Source of the DNA: Lepas anatifera
Lineage: Eukaryota > Arthropoda > Thecostraca > Lepadidae
Assembly: GCA_034440635.1 (NCBI GenBank)
Contig: JAOTON010001929.1
Location: 1,253,001-1,317,000 of the forward strand
Length of the DNA stretch: 64,000 nucleotides
Reading direction: 5' to 3'
Shown here: piece after piece, positions 42,816 to 54,110 of the stretch
Layout: every line of letters begins with the position of its first letter
Position numbering within the stretch: position 1 is the stretch's first letter
Notes under the pieces: model-generated
What the model was told of the DNA's origin: nothing
Database searches by the model: none
What the model saw: the letters and a program-made list of their open reading frames with translations, nothing else
Made by a program: the position numbers and the translations under genes

Positions 42816-45518
42816 GCTATTAAAAAAACCTCATTGTGCAAAGGGATACATTTGAGTTACATGCTGGTTTAGAGTGGCACACAAGATACACAGGTGCAAC
42901 AGCTGTGACGGGAGGGCAAACTGCAAAAGCAGAAAGTGAGAGGTTATACACGAAAGGCCCTGCTACTTGCAACAAATTTACCAGAACAATGTCGAGGTAA
43001 GAATTCGAAATAGCTCGATGTTTGGCAAGTATAAACATGTATCAAACATATTTAGGAAATAGGTATCAAACACATTTTTAAGGAGCAGCTTTGTGAGTTT
43101 GAAACAAATATTCAAAGGAAATTCAACCACTGGTTTCATACTTCAAGTGAAGCGTCTCAAAATTTTACAACTTACAGCTAAACCCCTACAGCAGCAGCCC
43201 ATTTTATTTCCTAGTGGCCTGTTGAGTTTCTTTTTTCTAAAAGAAGATGACACCTTGAAACTATTCAAAATTATAGAGCTTCCAGGGACAATCTATGCTA
43301 AAAATAATGGATTTAGCCCATATCTGCAAAAAAATGATATAACTAATATTTCAATAAAAACAATTGTTTGACGTTTAACTATGCATCAACTGCCAGGCTT
43401 ATATGGCATTGATACAGCTAATATTTTGTTATATTTTGCTTGAGTTAATTTTCCCCTGTTAGTAATGAAAAATATCCAAATTATTGTAATATCAAATTGG
43501 CCCATGAGCTGGCAATGCTATTTACCAATTTGATTTGTGCCAATAATGAATATGAATACAAGCAAATGTGTTTAGCTAAAAGAGGTTACCATTAGGAACC
43601 AAAGCAACATATATCATTTCTTCTCTTTTGTTTAAAACATTTAAACATATTTTGAGCTTAAACACAGTCAATAAGCAAGTTATATATACCCATGTACAAT
43701 CAACAGTACCAATAGTATGTTTCACATGTGGGTTTTAAAGATGACCAAAAAAGAAAACTTTGTTCCCTCAGCATGTGTAGCAGGGTTGAGCGTAACATAG
43801 GTAACTTGCCTAACATTGTGTCATAAAGTGTAAACATGACCAAGGAGGACAGGGTCCACAGGAAAAAATTTCTTCATTCTTCTGCAGACAGTGAAACCTT
43901 GAACAGATGAAATGGTGATCAAGTGGTGTCTTGGCATTTTGTATCACACGACTTTCTCCCATTGTGCTAAGTATGGCATTTTTTACGAGATCTTGTTGTT
44001 GAGAGTGCCCTTGGAGACAGGAGCGAGTGGTGCAAATTTTACCAACCTGGTGCGAATTTGTGAGACTGGTGCAAGGAAGGTGACACAGAAAACCAAACAA
44101 ATAATGGCTATATGGTTATAAAGATACAGGAGGGGCCTTATGAAAAGTCCTCAACTAAATAACTAATAAGATAGGTAGCATTGCATCTTGTGGGTAGGAA
44201 TGGGTGCGTTTTTCTCCCTGGTATATGGAAAATTGGTGTGAATTTTTGGTTGCTGGCGGTGCGACAATTTTAGATGGCTGGTGTGACTTGTCTGGCCTGC
44301 TGCCATACTTTGCAGACTTGACTTTCTCAGTTCATGTCATATTAAGAAGGTGTCATATTCCCTAAACTGGTCTTCAGAGTTCCCACATTTAAGAACGAAG
44401 ATGGGTCAAGTAACCCATTATCGGGTCAAGTGGTTATTGGGTCTAATTGGCACAATTTCCAGCATGGCAACTCTCCAAGACCAGGAGTGTCAGATGCTGC
44501 CCAAACAGGTGCAGGTCCAGCAGGTTGCTTAGGGGGAAGCCGAGCCCATGCATGTGAGAATAGGTCAAGTATACTTCAGTATACTTTCTACAGAAAGTAT
44601 TGACTGACAGAGTCAATGGGACAAATTTGTCTGGTGCAGCCAATAAAATTTTCACTATCAATTATAAATAACTTGCAAATGGTCAAAAGCAATCAAAATA
44701 GTTTTTACTGATGGAAATTTCCCAATTGATTAATTATGAAACACTAGTTGGCTAGAAAACAGGCCATAGGAGAGTTTGGACCCTCCCATTGCTTTCGGGT
44801 TTATGGCCGAATCGGCATAGCAGGTTTTGACGAGCTCATTCGGGCAGCCTTAGGGAAGAACAACCAGTTTGGGGCAGCTTTTACCCTTTTAAGGGCAGGT
44901 AAGGAAACTTGGAATTATCCTCCCATCCATTATATTCCTTCATTTAACAGTGTGCGGCCGCAGATTATTGTTGATAGGATATACTTACATGTACGAAGGC
45001 GAACATGCCGCATTCTATTTTGAGCTTTTTTTTAGCAAGTTCCGTTCAACACTGGGACCCAAAGCGGTACTTTCCAGTCTTCTGCTATTATTAGCATTAC
45101 GCTAAAACGATTTGCACATGCCAACCTACTCGAGATGAATCACATAGGCATTTACAAACCAAGATACCTTTACAAACGACATACGGCATAATGCGAAGGA
45201 AATTTGGAAGACACCGCTGGAGATTGAGGTATGTTCCAGACCCTCGTGGCGAAAATCCAAGAGTTTTTAATGCCAGATGTTTTTTCAAAAATTACCGGAG
45301 ACAAATGACGCAAGGGATTGTAACATGTGGGTCATAATTTGCATATCAACGAACGAGGCCCATAACGAGACAATAGAAGTTTATTCGTTACATTTCTTTA
45401 CGTCATTTATCTTGGGAATTTTTCAAGGGGTCAGTAGGTATTTCCTCAAAAAAAGTCTGGCACCAAGAGCTTTCAGATTTTCATAAGAGAGTCTGGAGCA
45501 TACCTATTATTTCCGACA
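42816..45518. other. Unassigned AT-rich DNA
   Basis: Frames of 60-96 codons on both strands show no recognised domain. Near 44015-44080 GTGGTGCAAATTTTACC, CTGGTGCGAATTTGTGAG and CTGGTGCAAGG form a loose local repeat that continues at 44230-44290. No mobile element ends identified. Confidence 0.45.
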
Positions 45519-45526
45519 GTGAACAG

Positions 45527-45719
45527 CATGGGCGCTAAAAGCGGGGGGGACGGGGGAAGTGTCCCCCTGTTGGCCAATCAAGGGGGACGTTCCCCCTCCC
45601 AAATTTTTGGATTCATTGTTATTAATGCTGCCAAGTATCGAATACGCTTCAAATTTGCTTCCCCGGTCAGCACCAGCCTGGGTATTTCCCCCTGTACAAA
45701 TTCCGTGGCGGCGCCCCTG
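45527..45719. mobile_element. 193-bp hAT-like MITE
   Basis: CATGGGCGCT at the left and GGCGCCCCTG at the right are inverted ends, with GTGAACAG (45519-45526) and GTGAATAG (45720-45727) as an 8-bp duplication with one mismatch. The body has GAAGTGTCCCCCTG and GGGACGTTCCCCCTCCC blocks. Confidence 0.75.
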
Positions 45720-45727
45720 GTGAATAG

Positions 45728-45988
45728 GGATTTCAATGGTTCAGATTTGCCGTCGGGACTGGCCGGGCCCTGTATATCCGGCAAATCTGGCTGTCGCCCA
45801 AGGCCGCTGTCGCCGATTCTCACTGTCCCATCCACACTGTCTGGGGTCATTGAACTCCGCAGTGCTGCAGTAGAAAAACAGCAAAGGAACGTGACTACTA
45901 ATTAGATAATTGTGATTAATTATTTCATTCGCCAGAAAGTCTTATTTCATTCGCCAGAAAGTCTTATCTATTAAATCGTCTAACGTGA
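45728..45988. other. Unassigned DNA with 22-bp doublet
   Basis: TTATTTCATTCGCCAGAAAG occurs twice in tandem at about 45922-45965. Otherwise nothing. Confidence 0.5.
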
Positions 45989-46260
45989 CATAGGCGGGTC
46001 TAGGATTTCCGATTGCGTGAAAAAGGAGCGCTTAAGCTGCGAGGCGCCATCGGAACCATGAGGAAGCCTTTTTGTACGGAAAAACCTATTGTGGGGGCAC
46101 GGTACCTGCATACTGAGGGGATGGGAGTGGGAGGGGCAGTTTATAGGTGGCGCCATCCACATTTCAGGGGGCCCGTGACCATTTCAGATGGAGGCGAGAG
46201 TTTATGGGAATGTGGGGGAGGGGGTGTCAAGTGGCCCCTTGCCTCCTGGATCTGTCTGTG
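45989..46260. mobile_element. hAT-like MITE, GGCGC subfamily
   Basis: It runs from CATAGGCGGGTCTAGG to CCTGGATCTGTCTGTG and holds TGCGAGGCGCCATCGG, GTGGCGCCATCC and CATTTCAGGGGGC, matching 62384-62635. No target duplication was found. Confidence 0.6.
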
Positions 46261-46840
46261 TATCGAGGTTTTTAGCGGCGTAAGGACCCGGCTCCCTGGG
46301 AACTCACAGGAAAAAAGCTAGCTTTTTTGTTTTCTCGGCGGCTGCTGGAGTTCCTATTTGGTAGACGTTATCTGTCGCACAGAATATTTGCACTAGCCAA
46401 GTTCTGTCGCAATCCCTGCTTGGCGAATTGGCGTGTTTTTCCACCCCTGCGCTCGCAAAAACTTTCTTATCTCGATGAACAACTGGTGTTTGTCGGGGGA
46501 AGTAAATAACCTGGCCTCTGGCTTCAATGTAACACTCTCTTTATGCCACGCGTGTATCCAGAAGTAAACATCGGGAGTGTTCATGTCCCATGCCTGATCC
46601 CACCATCGTCAACCGCCAGTTGTGTTCATGGCGAACCATAAGGGGAAGGAAGGAGACGTGCAGACATTGAAAAGACGTTGATCTGTTATCGCGAAGTGAC
46701 AGTATCTGTTTTTCTCGTTATGTTTTGTTGTGTATGACACGCCTCCCGTCAGCGTGACATGTCGCGGATGGTGGATAAGCTAAGCTTTGTGACTTTTACC
46801 TCACACGCCAGGGTAGTAGCTGAGGCTTGGTTGAGGCTGA
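46261..46840. other. Unassigned DNA
   Basis: No gene or repeat recognised. Confidence 0.4.
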
Positions 46841-46844
46841 AAGT

Positions 46845-47165
46845 GTGTCTGATGAAGGTAAAGGGTCTGTTGAAGGTGAAGAGTCTGATGAAGGTAAAGA
46901 TTCTGATGAAGGTGAAGTGTCTGATGAAAGTAAAGTGTCTGATGAAGGTGAAGCGTCTGATGAAGGTGAAGTGTCTGATGAAAGTTAAGTGTCTGATGAA
47001 GGTGAAGTGTCTGATGAAGGTGCAGTGTCTGATGAAGGTGAAGTGTCTGATGAAGGTGCAGTGTCTGATGAAGGTGAAGTGTCTGATGAAGGTAAAATGT
47101 CTGGTGAGGGTTAAGCTTCTGATAAAGGTGAAGTGTCCGATCAAGTTGAAGTGTCTGTTGAAGGT
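46845..47165. repeat. 18-bp minisatellite, about 17 copies
   Basis: The unit is TCTGATGAAGGTGAAGTG with AAGGTAAAG, AAGGTGCAG and AAAGTTAAG variants. The stop-free unit with length divisible by three gives open frames on both strands (KVKCLM on plus; HLHQTL and FIRHFT on minus). The 288-codon plus frame continues through a hAT-like MITE and the TA tract and is an artefact. Confidence 0.95.
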
Positions 47166-47275
47166 GCCCAGCGTGAGCCTGTATACAATGCGGCCCGGTC
47201 ATTTTAATGCGAGAGTTAGCTCAGTGTTCGAACTGCTTACGAGGATTGACGCAGCACATGGAAGACTCATAGAGT

Positions 47276-47436
47276 CAGTGGCGGATCCAGGACTTCATTT
47301 GTTGGGTAGGGGGCTCGCGCCTGCCCCTGCCCTGCCACTGCTTCGGATCCCCCTCTGCCTATGTATTCAATATAGGTACTCGGGCATTTGGGGCAGAAAG
47401 CGGCTTGAACCACTAACCCCCTTGTATCTGCCGCTG
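47276..47436. mobile_element. Small hAT-like MITE
   Basis: CAGTGGCGGATCCAGGAC at the left and TTGTATCTGCCGCTG at the right are the inverted ends. No good target duplication. Confidence 0.6.
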
Positions 47437-47443
47437 CATATGT

Positions 47444-47444
47444 C

Positions 47445-47483
<39 letters not shown>

Positions 47484-47495
47484 ATATATATATAT
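47444..47495. repeat. (TA)n microsatellite
   Basis: About 50 bases of TA with one interruption (ATTTATA). Confidence 0.95.
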
Positions 47496-48990
47496 CCTCT
47501 ATAGTATATCTTCATGGGAAAGCCGGATCAAATTTCAGTTAAGACCCTGTAGGTTTAACAATTCAAGCTCCGTTTCACGTGATGCAGCAGCTTTCACACC
47601 CAAGCTAGCTCTCACCTTAAAATAAACTGCAGCGGACTGCAGCCGTTTTTTTCACCCAAATCTTAAATGATGGCTTGGCTGAAGGAATCGCAAAAAGAGT
47701 GCATAATGCACCAATAGTTTTCTGTGCATTTCTGTTAGATCTAACCGCTGTGCTTCTATGTATCGGCAATGCTTCAGTAAGCATATTGGCTTCCTCTAAT
47801 AAAAGCAGTGCCCTATTTCCACGGACACATGTATGGTCTGTATACCTATACGGTCCTTGAGTTCTCGACATCTACGGAAAACAGTGGGGGGAGGTACCTC
47901 CACGTACCTAAAAGGGACCGTAACCCCCTTATCCAGTCTCAGGCCTCTACCTGCGTCATAATGCACGTTTGAAAATTGGATGGGGTGTCTGCGCTAAAAG
48001 TATGCTCATGTTTTTAGCTTTAAGTTTTTGAACAATTGAGTTGTTTTTAAAGGCATTGAGTCCCTGATACACCACAAAATGACAAAGCAGACAAAACAAT
48101 GTTTTCCCCGAAAATGTAGTTACCGACGTTCAGAGGGTGTTTCATGTAAAGGCCTGTATTTCAAGTAAATGGCCTGTATTTAAAGTAAATCCTACAACAA
48201 TATTCTACGAATCCTACTCATAAACCCTGATTTTGACCACCGCAGGCTTGATCTTAGGGATTCCTTAAAACTTGCATCTTCACAAACAAGCCCCAGATTA
48301 CTAACGGAGCTCAAGCATGTCCCTTTTTTATAGAAGTCAGCCGTTTTCCTTTTCGAACGATTGACAGGTCCATGGAGACAGTCTCTCTTCCCGCAGTCAT
48401 CATCTGATACAGTGGAGACCATCTGCAGCATCTGCTTCAGCTGCTCGACGAAAATAAGAGTTACGGTTATTATGCTATTACTTGCTATCGTTTGACTGGC
48501 TGCTCCATTCACAATACGGTTCTATTTCAGTCATGTCTCTGCGATAGCTCATTTCGGATATTTCGCCGGAAGCTTATGTAGACTTTTAAGTGGACGTGCT
48601 GTACAATCAGGGGATTGTACAATCTAATTGTACAATCTAAACCGACAGGAAACGTCATTCAGTGCGTATCTCTGAGTCTATCTACAATGTCGGGTGGGGG
48701 GGGCTGGAGAGGTCACGGCCCCATTGCTTTCCGGTGATGTGATTTTTGAGGCGGTTTTCCTGGACTACTGGTTTTTGTGAGTTTTGTGGAAAACTAATGT
48801 GTATGAAGCTATTGAATCAGATTTTACTTAAAAAGGCACCATTCAAGTATATGTGGTATTTCATTTCATAAGGTTGATCAGTAGGATTATTTTTCGTGCC
48901 CGAGTAAGCGGCATGATTTGGCAGGAAATATGGCCTCCTCCCCTTAGACCATGACCGACCAGAATATATTCAATTGTATGACGTTAATAG
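47496..48990. other. Unassigned DNA
   Basis: A 106-codon minus frame (48192-48512) has no domain that I recognise. A tight doublet, GGGATTGTACAATCTAA and TTGTACAATCTAA, lies at 48612-48640. Confidence 0.4.
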
Positions 48991-49778
48991 CATAGGCAGA
49001 TCCAATATTTGCGAAGGGAGGGGGCACTTCGGTCAGGAATGGTATTTGGGTCGGGGGGGCGCCATTTGGGCTAAGTGCGCCAATTCGTAAGGAGTGACCT
49101 ATCGGAGGAGCGCCATATCGCATCATGGGGCGCCGATACTTGCATGGGAGGGGTATGGGAAGGGGGTGGATGTGAGCAGCGTTTCAGGTGGGGGGGGGTA
49201 CCCGGGCGGTTCTACGGAAAGGTGGGTGGGAAAATATGGGGTACCTAGTTCTCGGAAGGCCTGCTGTAGATAGGGTGCCATAAACCGTAGAGTGTTGTGG
49301 CAATGACCTAGGACCGTAAAAAGTAAAAAATAAAAACAGAAGACGCAAAAACGCTAAAAAACTTCAAACCCACCCGTCGGCAAAAAAGATAAAAACAGCT
49401 AAAATTTAAAATCATAAAACGAAGGCAGCCAAAAAAGTCAAAGTCAAGAAACTAAAACGTCTAAACCCTATAAAGCCCAAAAGAGGCTAAGACAATATAC
49501 ATATTGAAAAAAGTCGTTTACCTCATCCTACGCTTTTATCTTTACCATGTCTTAGCCTCTTTTGGGCTTTTTAGGGTTTATTCATTTTTTCTGGACTTAG
49601 CCTTTTTGGCTTCCTTTGTGTTATTATTTTATATTTTAGTTTTTCACATTTTTCCTACGGGTGGGATTTAAGTCTTTTAGCGCTTTTACTGTCTTCTGTT
49701 TTTCAGCTTTTTAGAGTCCTAGGTCATTCCCAAAACAATCTGGGGTACCTACCCCTCGCACTCCTGGATCCGCCCATG
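48991..49778. mobile_element. 788-bp hAT-like element with internal long hairpin
   Basis: CATAGGCAGATCCA and CTGGATCCGCCCATG are inverted ends. The first 215 bp carry the GGCGC subfamily blocks (GGGGGGCGCCATTTGG, GGGGCGCCGATACTTG). The second half is a large inverted repeat. No target duplication seen. Confidence 0.6.
49302..49728. repeat. Long inverted repeat, arms about 190 bp
   Basis: The left arm 49302-49494 (AATGACCTAGGACCGTAAAA to CCAAAAGAGGCTAAGACA) and the right arm 49549-49728 (TGTCTTAGCCTCTTTTGG to CCTAGGTCATT) are imperfect reverse complements around a 54-base loop. One arm is purine-rich, the other pyrimidine-rich. Confidence 0.85.
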
Positions 49779-51315
49779 GGTATGCATATGCTTATAGAGT
49801 TTGGGGGTTCTGATACTTCCATTTAATCTGCATGCAAACATTGCCAGTCTTTGAATATTCTTTTTAACTCTAAAGGCTCCTTTAAACTTTAGCGGAGTTC
49901 TCTGAATAGTTGTTTTTAATACCTCCATTCAATAGGATACAAACAAACACTTTGGCAAAAACTTGCGGTCACATTCCCCAGAGCTAAATATAATAACAGG
50001 AAGTCCGTTCCTGGGGCTCTGTAGGGTGGCTCTGTGGTTACAATATTGACAGCTTCTCCATCATTAGAGACACTGCCAAACTAACATCGTTGCTATGACA
50101 ACACAAATAATTAACCGATGGCAGCAAACAAGAGGTGGAGCTGCTTCCCAAAAATGTTCCAGTGCCGATTCTTCCCACGTCCATCTGACCGCTAAGTCTG
50201 GAATATTCCAGGCAAGGAGAAGCTACCTGTCTAAGGACTATATAATTCAATACCCACATACACTGTAGGTATGGTTTTTCCAGCAAGTTTTGGATCCTTC
50301 TCCCATCATGGTCGGAGGTCTCTATGAGTTGGGGGAGTCAGGACCTCCAAATGTTTGGTCTTTCATGTGGTTTGTTCAAGACTTGTATCGCCGCACCACT
50401 GCTGCTGGTATCCACCAACTGCCCCCCCTGGATCGAGCCGATATATCCACTTTGCCCTCCATTCACACTGAACCTCGCCACGTGATTCCGCCGTGACGCA
50501 CTCTGACATCGGACCCATGTCGAGCATGAAGGATATAGACCTTATGATATATATGATAAGTTTATGATGATATGTATGATATGGTCGCGGGGATCGCCTA
50601 ACGCTAGAAGCGGAGGCCAGACAAATTATTCATTTCCACAGCGAAGACCGATTTCTGCCCCGATATAACGTAACTTTCAAGAAAGAAAATGACTGGCGGA
50701 GTCCTGTGGAGCGTCCTGACCTGATGCGTCCCTGCAGAGACTGACGGAAGAGAGGATCTCTCAGAGGTCACTGACCTCGCTGCAGAAGCTACGGCAGCCC
50801 GAGCAAAGGCTGAGCAGAGACAGCCATACAATAGGTATAGCTCTGTGGTGATGGTACTCTAGAATATTTAGCAGCTTCATCTGCATCTCACCTTTTCTTC
50901 CAACAACAAGTAAGAATCTGCTGGCGACAGGAATTTATTGAAAGACAGTTATGTGAAAGGTAATAATTTGACATTACCATGGTGTATTCATTGCCATTTG
51001 TATGCCTAGTTTCCATTTCGAGTCCTTGAAAGCACACACCCTATTCAATCAAATTCATTAAAACATAATTAAAAAACAATATCGCGGGTGCACAAAGAAC
51101 ACAGTCCCTCGCCGCAGCCGCATTCGTCAGAAGTTGGACGATGTTCAACTTCGCCATGCAACGCGCAAATGCACAGCGTACCGCGTACCTGGACAGCGTA
51201 ACCGCGCAACTGTAAAGCAACTGGGCGTCCTAACCGCCAGACGCAGTTCAGCGCGTTAAACAGGCTGTAAAAGGGCGAACGCAACTGCAAGAAGGGTGCA
51301 ACTGCACACTTCTTG
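49779..51315. other. Unassigned DNA
   Basis: Frames below 85 codons. 50534-50582 has a local ATGATATATATGATAAG-type repetition. No gene supported. Confidence 0.4.
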
Positions 51316-51323
51316 GTTAGGTC

Positions 51324-51479
51324 CAGTGGCGGATCCAGGAGGGGGGGGCTAGGGGACTCAAGACCCTAAAATGTCCGAGGGTCTATAGTTAATACATAGG
51401 TGAGGGACTGCCCGAGGTACTGGCGGGTGAGGCTCGAGCCCCTAGCCCCTCCCCAAATGCATTCCTGGACCCGCCACTG
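51324..51479. mobile_element. 156-bp hAT-like MITE
   Basis: CAGTGGCGGATCCAGGAGG and TCCTGGACCCGCCACTG are inverted ends with GTTAGGTC (51316-51323) and GTCAGGTC (51480-51487) as an 8-bp duplication with one mismatch. The inner halves are also symmetrical (GGGGCTAGGGGACTC and GAGCCCCTAGCCCC). Confidence 0.85.
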
Positions 51480-51754
51480 GTCAGGTCGATGCATAGCAAG
51501 AGAGAAAATGTTTATACCCAACGCACAGAATCAGTAGTCTCGATAGTACCCACATTATAATAACATGCGACATTGAAGGGATTATTACTATTCTAACATC
51601 AATGTGCACCAAATATTAGATCTTCGGGTTCCCCATGATTTTCCCCAGCTATGTTGACACGATCTTTTCCGACCTCTGGTTTGAAGGCAGTCCACCACGC
51701 ACATTTATTCTCCTTCCAAACCGTTTGTCACGTAGTCCCGTAATACTATTTTTA
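51480..51754. other. Unassigned DNA
   Basis: Nothing recognised. Confidence 0.4.
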
Positions 51755-52103
51755 AAATAAATTTTGCCCAAGTTGTTACAGGTTCGGTTTGTGGAGTCGT
51801 AATCTCACTAAAGTCACCAAGGGACTTGTCACGGAGACCCCGACCTAACCACCCAAACGAGCAACTCCCACAATGAAGGGTTAAATTAGGAGCCAAAGTT
51901 TAACGTCCCGAGAAAGCACAGGGACGGCCGCCCCGCTCAGGTCACCATCTCACCAGTCAGTTCCCAGCCGACCTGCGTCGGTTAAATATTGTTCGCCGGA
52001 GCGTCTCAGGGGAAACGGTCTCAAGCCTGTATACATGTAATGCCACTGCATGTTTCTGAGCAACGGGCCTGGGCCCAACACTCTACCAACTGAGCTGCCG
52101 TCT
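51755..52103 (-). repeat. SINE-I, most complete copy (minus)
   Basis: On the minus strand the tRNA-like head GACGGCAGCTCAGTTGGTAG with AGTGTTGGGCCC has a clear A box; the B box is worn (ACCGTTTCCCC). The body follows with GTCGGCTGGGAACTGACTGG, CCTGAGCGGGGCGGCC and CTTTCTCGGGACGTTAAA, then an A-rich 3' end. It defines SINE-I as tRNA-derived. Confidence 0.8.
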
Positions 52104-52501
52104 GTAAGATATATTTAATGGTTTTGTTTCATTTTAAGATATATTTCATAGTTTGCGGGCGACAGACAATTAACGGATCTAGTGTGAGTCCGAATTTTGC
52201 CCAAGCCGACGTCATCCTTACATGATCGGTAAGGAGGCTTACGTGTTGTCGATACGGACTGAAATTTACATTGACAACAGTGACGGCGGAACGTTCGAAT
52301 TTAATTGGGGGAGGGGGCACCATGAGCTTTTCAACCCATGTCTTTCCAGTCAACGCCAAAGGGTTAGTGTTAAAATGTCTGATTTAAGGGAGGGGAGGTG
52401 GGGGGGCACCGGGGCACGATACCCACCAGTTCCGCCGCCAGTGATAGGCAATACCATGTATCTGTTTCTGCAAACCCCAAATACTGCACAAAACAACCCT
52501 C
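52104..52501. other. Unassigned DNA with inverted-repeat MITE fragment
   Basis: 52340-52375 has TCTTTCCAGTCAACGCC and AAAGGGTTAGTGTTAA, shared with the MITE at 42658-42815. CAGTTCCGCCGCCAGTG near 52430 looks like a MITE end. Confidence 0.45.
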
Positions 52502-52705
52502 GGGGGCTTGGAGATGCGGTGGCGTCGGGGAAGCGCATTCGACTTCCACACCGCCGCCCCGGGTTCAAATCCCGAGCGGGTATTCTGCGTGAGCCTTTCT
52601 GATCCCCGTAATAGCCTCTGAACAGATTGTTGGTGTTGAAGAGTTGGCAATGGTGACGCTCTATGACCACCCCAGTCATCAGTGCGTCGTCAAGCCCCAA
52701 TGCCT
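52502..52705 (+). repeat. SINE-II copy
   Basis: The head GATGCGGTGGCGTCGGGG leads to a B box in CCGGGTTCAAATCCCGAGC, then GGGTATTCTGCGTGAGCC, AGAGTTGGCAATGGTGACGC and a tail CAGTGCGTCGTCAAGCCCC. The order matches the minus copies at 56233 and 61450. Confidence 0.7.
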
Positions 52706-52885
52706 ACTGCTTCTGCTACCACAGGGGACTAGATCAGCAGCAACCTCTCTCCTATATCGGAAAACAGCTAATAGAAACAAATCCAGAGGGCCGAAATGTG
52801 TGTCGACATCGAAATGAATAGCTGGGTGTCATATGTACGAACCAACTTTCTCTCACGTGTAAAAAATCCCTTCACTCCTAAGCAG
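52706..52885. other. Unassigned DNA
   Basis: Nothing recognised. Confidence 0.4.
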
Positions 52886-52969
52886 TTTTAGGCCAAGATT
52901 GTTTTGTTTTAGGCCAAGATTATTTTGTTTTAGGCCAAGATTACTTTGTTTTAGGCCAAGATAACTTTA
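52886..52969. repeat. 21-bp tandem repeat, 4 copies
   Basis: TTTTAGGCCAAGATTATTTTG repeats four times with single-base variants, the last copy more diverged. Confidence 0.9.
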
Positions 52970-53036
52970 CATGAGGCTGGCCCATCAAAGGAATTTCTTC
53001 GCCACCTTTAATGGTAAAGGAATACCGTCGCCAGGG

Positions 53037-53044
53037 TGACGTCA
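53037..53044. promoter_or_regulatory. CRE palindrome TGACGTCA
   Basis: Perfect cAMP-response-element octamer in CGCCAGGGTGACGTCACGC. The context recurs at 53280 (CGCCAGCGTGACGTCACAG), so the two sites may stem from a local duplication. Both precede the CpG-rich segment. Confidence 0.45.
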
Positions 53045-53279
53045 CGCAGAGATATGGCAGAAATATGGCTGCAATAAACAAGTTATAACCGTATGGAGGC
53101 TGCAGAGCCAGTTTTGAACCCACTTTTTCTATTAATCGATTTTGTTTGAAAGGAGCGGTTTTTAACATTATGTTGAAATAAAAAAATCTCTCTAAGGCAT
53201 ACAGTATCTGTTAAATACGTTTTAATTTGATCGATTTTAGCTTGAGACCTTACAGGCAAAATAAAATTTGCCGCCAGCG

Positions 53280-53287
53280 TGACGTCA
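53280..53287. promoter_or_regulatory. CRE palindrome TGACGTCA
   Basis: Second perfect octamer, 243 bases after the first and about 290 bases before the densest CpG stretch. Confidence 0.45.
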
Positions 53288-53569
53288 CAGTAGAGGCGTC
53301 ACCGGACTAGTGACTGGGGGCTGGTTATGTGCTCCGCTCATTTACCGTAGCGACACAACCAGCGGCTTTGCGGCGGTGGTATTCGTTCAGGTCAAACTCA
53401 CGACCCCTTTCTCCCCAACGACGTTGTCTCTGACGGCGCAACGTCTGCAACAAAAGTCAATATGTGTGCACACGTCGCCTCATAAATGCATGAATAGAAA
53501 ATTGGCGACAGCCAACTGGCTCAGTGCGGCGCATTTGTAGAGCTGTCCCGAGGCGCTCAAATCATCGAC

Positions 53570-54110
53570 CCGGCTCCGTCGCTGGTTGCTCGGGGCTCGC
53601 GTGGCTAGTTGGGTAGTCAAGCCGCCAGACAGCTACCCCTCCCCACCGCGGGGGAGCTGCCGGGGAGGCAGGGGGGATGGGGCTGCGGCTGCGGCGCGTG
53701 GTGGTCTAGAGTGGCATGGCCGACGCCATGATGTTGCCGATTTCCGCCGGCAGAGGCGCTGGCGTCGGCCGTTGCGTGCCGTCGCCGGTGCTCATGGCAC
53801 GGACGCTGTACCGAAAGGGTTTTCAAAACTGACGCCCGTTGCCTGGCCGCGTCGGCTGCGTGGCATCGCGTCGCCGACGCCGGGAGTGTCGCAGAGTGCC
53901 CCGAGTGCCGCCGGCAGCCCACCAGTGAGTGCCATCAACCACAGAGCGTGAGTTAGAGTGTGCGTCTGCATCGATGCGCGTGGGTGCTAGCAGAGCGGCA
54001 GCGGCCGGCGTCGCCGCTTGGCAACCGAAGCTGGGCCGCGGCGGCATCGTGCGCAGCGAGCTTCGCCGGTCGGCGAGGTGACACGAATTGGGTGCTAGCT
54101 CTGATCGTGA
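53570..54110. promoter_or_regulatory. CpG-rich segment
   Basis: The segment is dense in G+C and CpG (GCCGCGTCGGCTGCGTGGCA, GTCGCCGACGCCGGGAG). Several overlapping frames of up to 121 codons on both strands result from composition. It contains CCGATTTCCGCCGGC, which also occurs at about 24286 in the other CpG-rich segment, and donor-like CCA|GTGAGTG and GC|GTGAGTT at 53922-53955. It may be a promoter or first exon; no clear product. Confidence 0.35.

Noticed and set aside
46759..47625. 288-codon frame
   Set aside because: It crosses an 18-bp minisatellite, a hAT-like MITE and a TA microsatellite, so it cannot be one gene.
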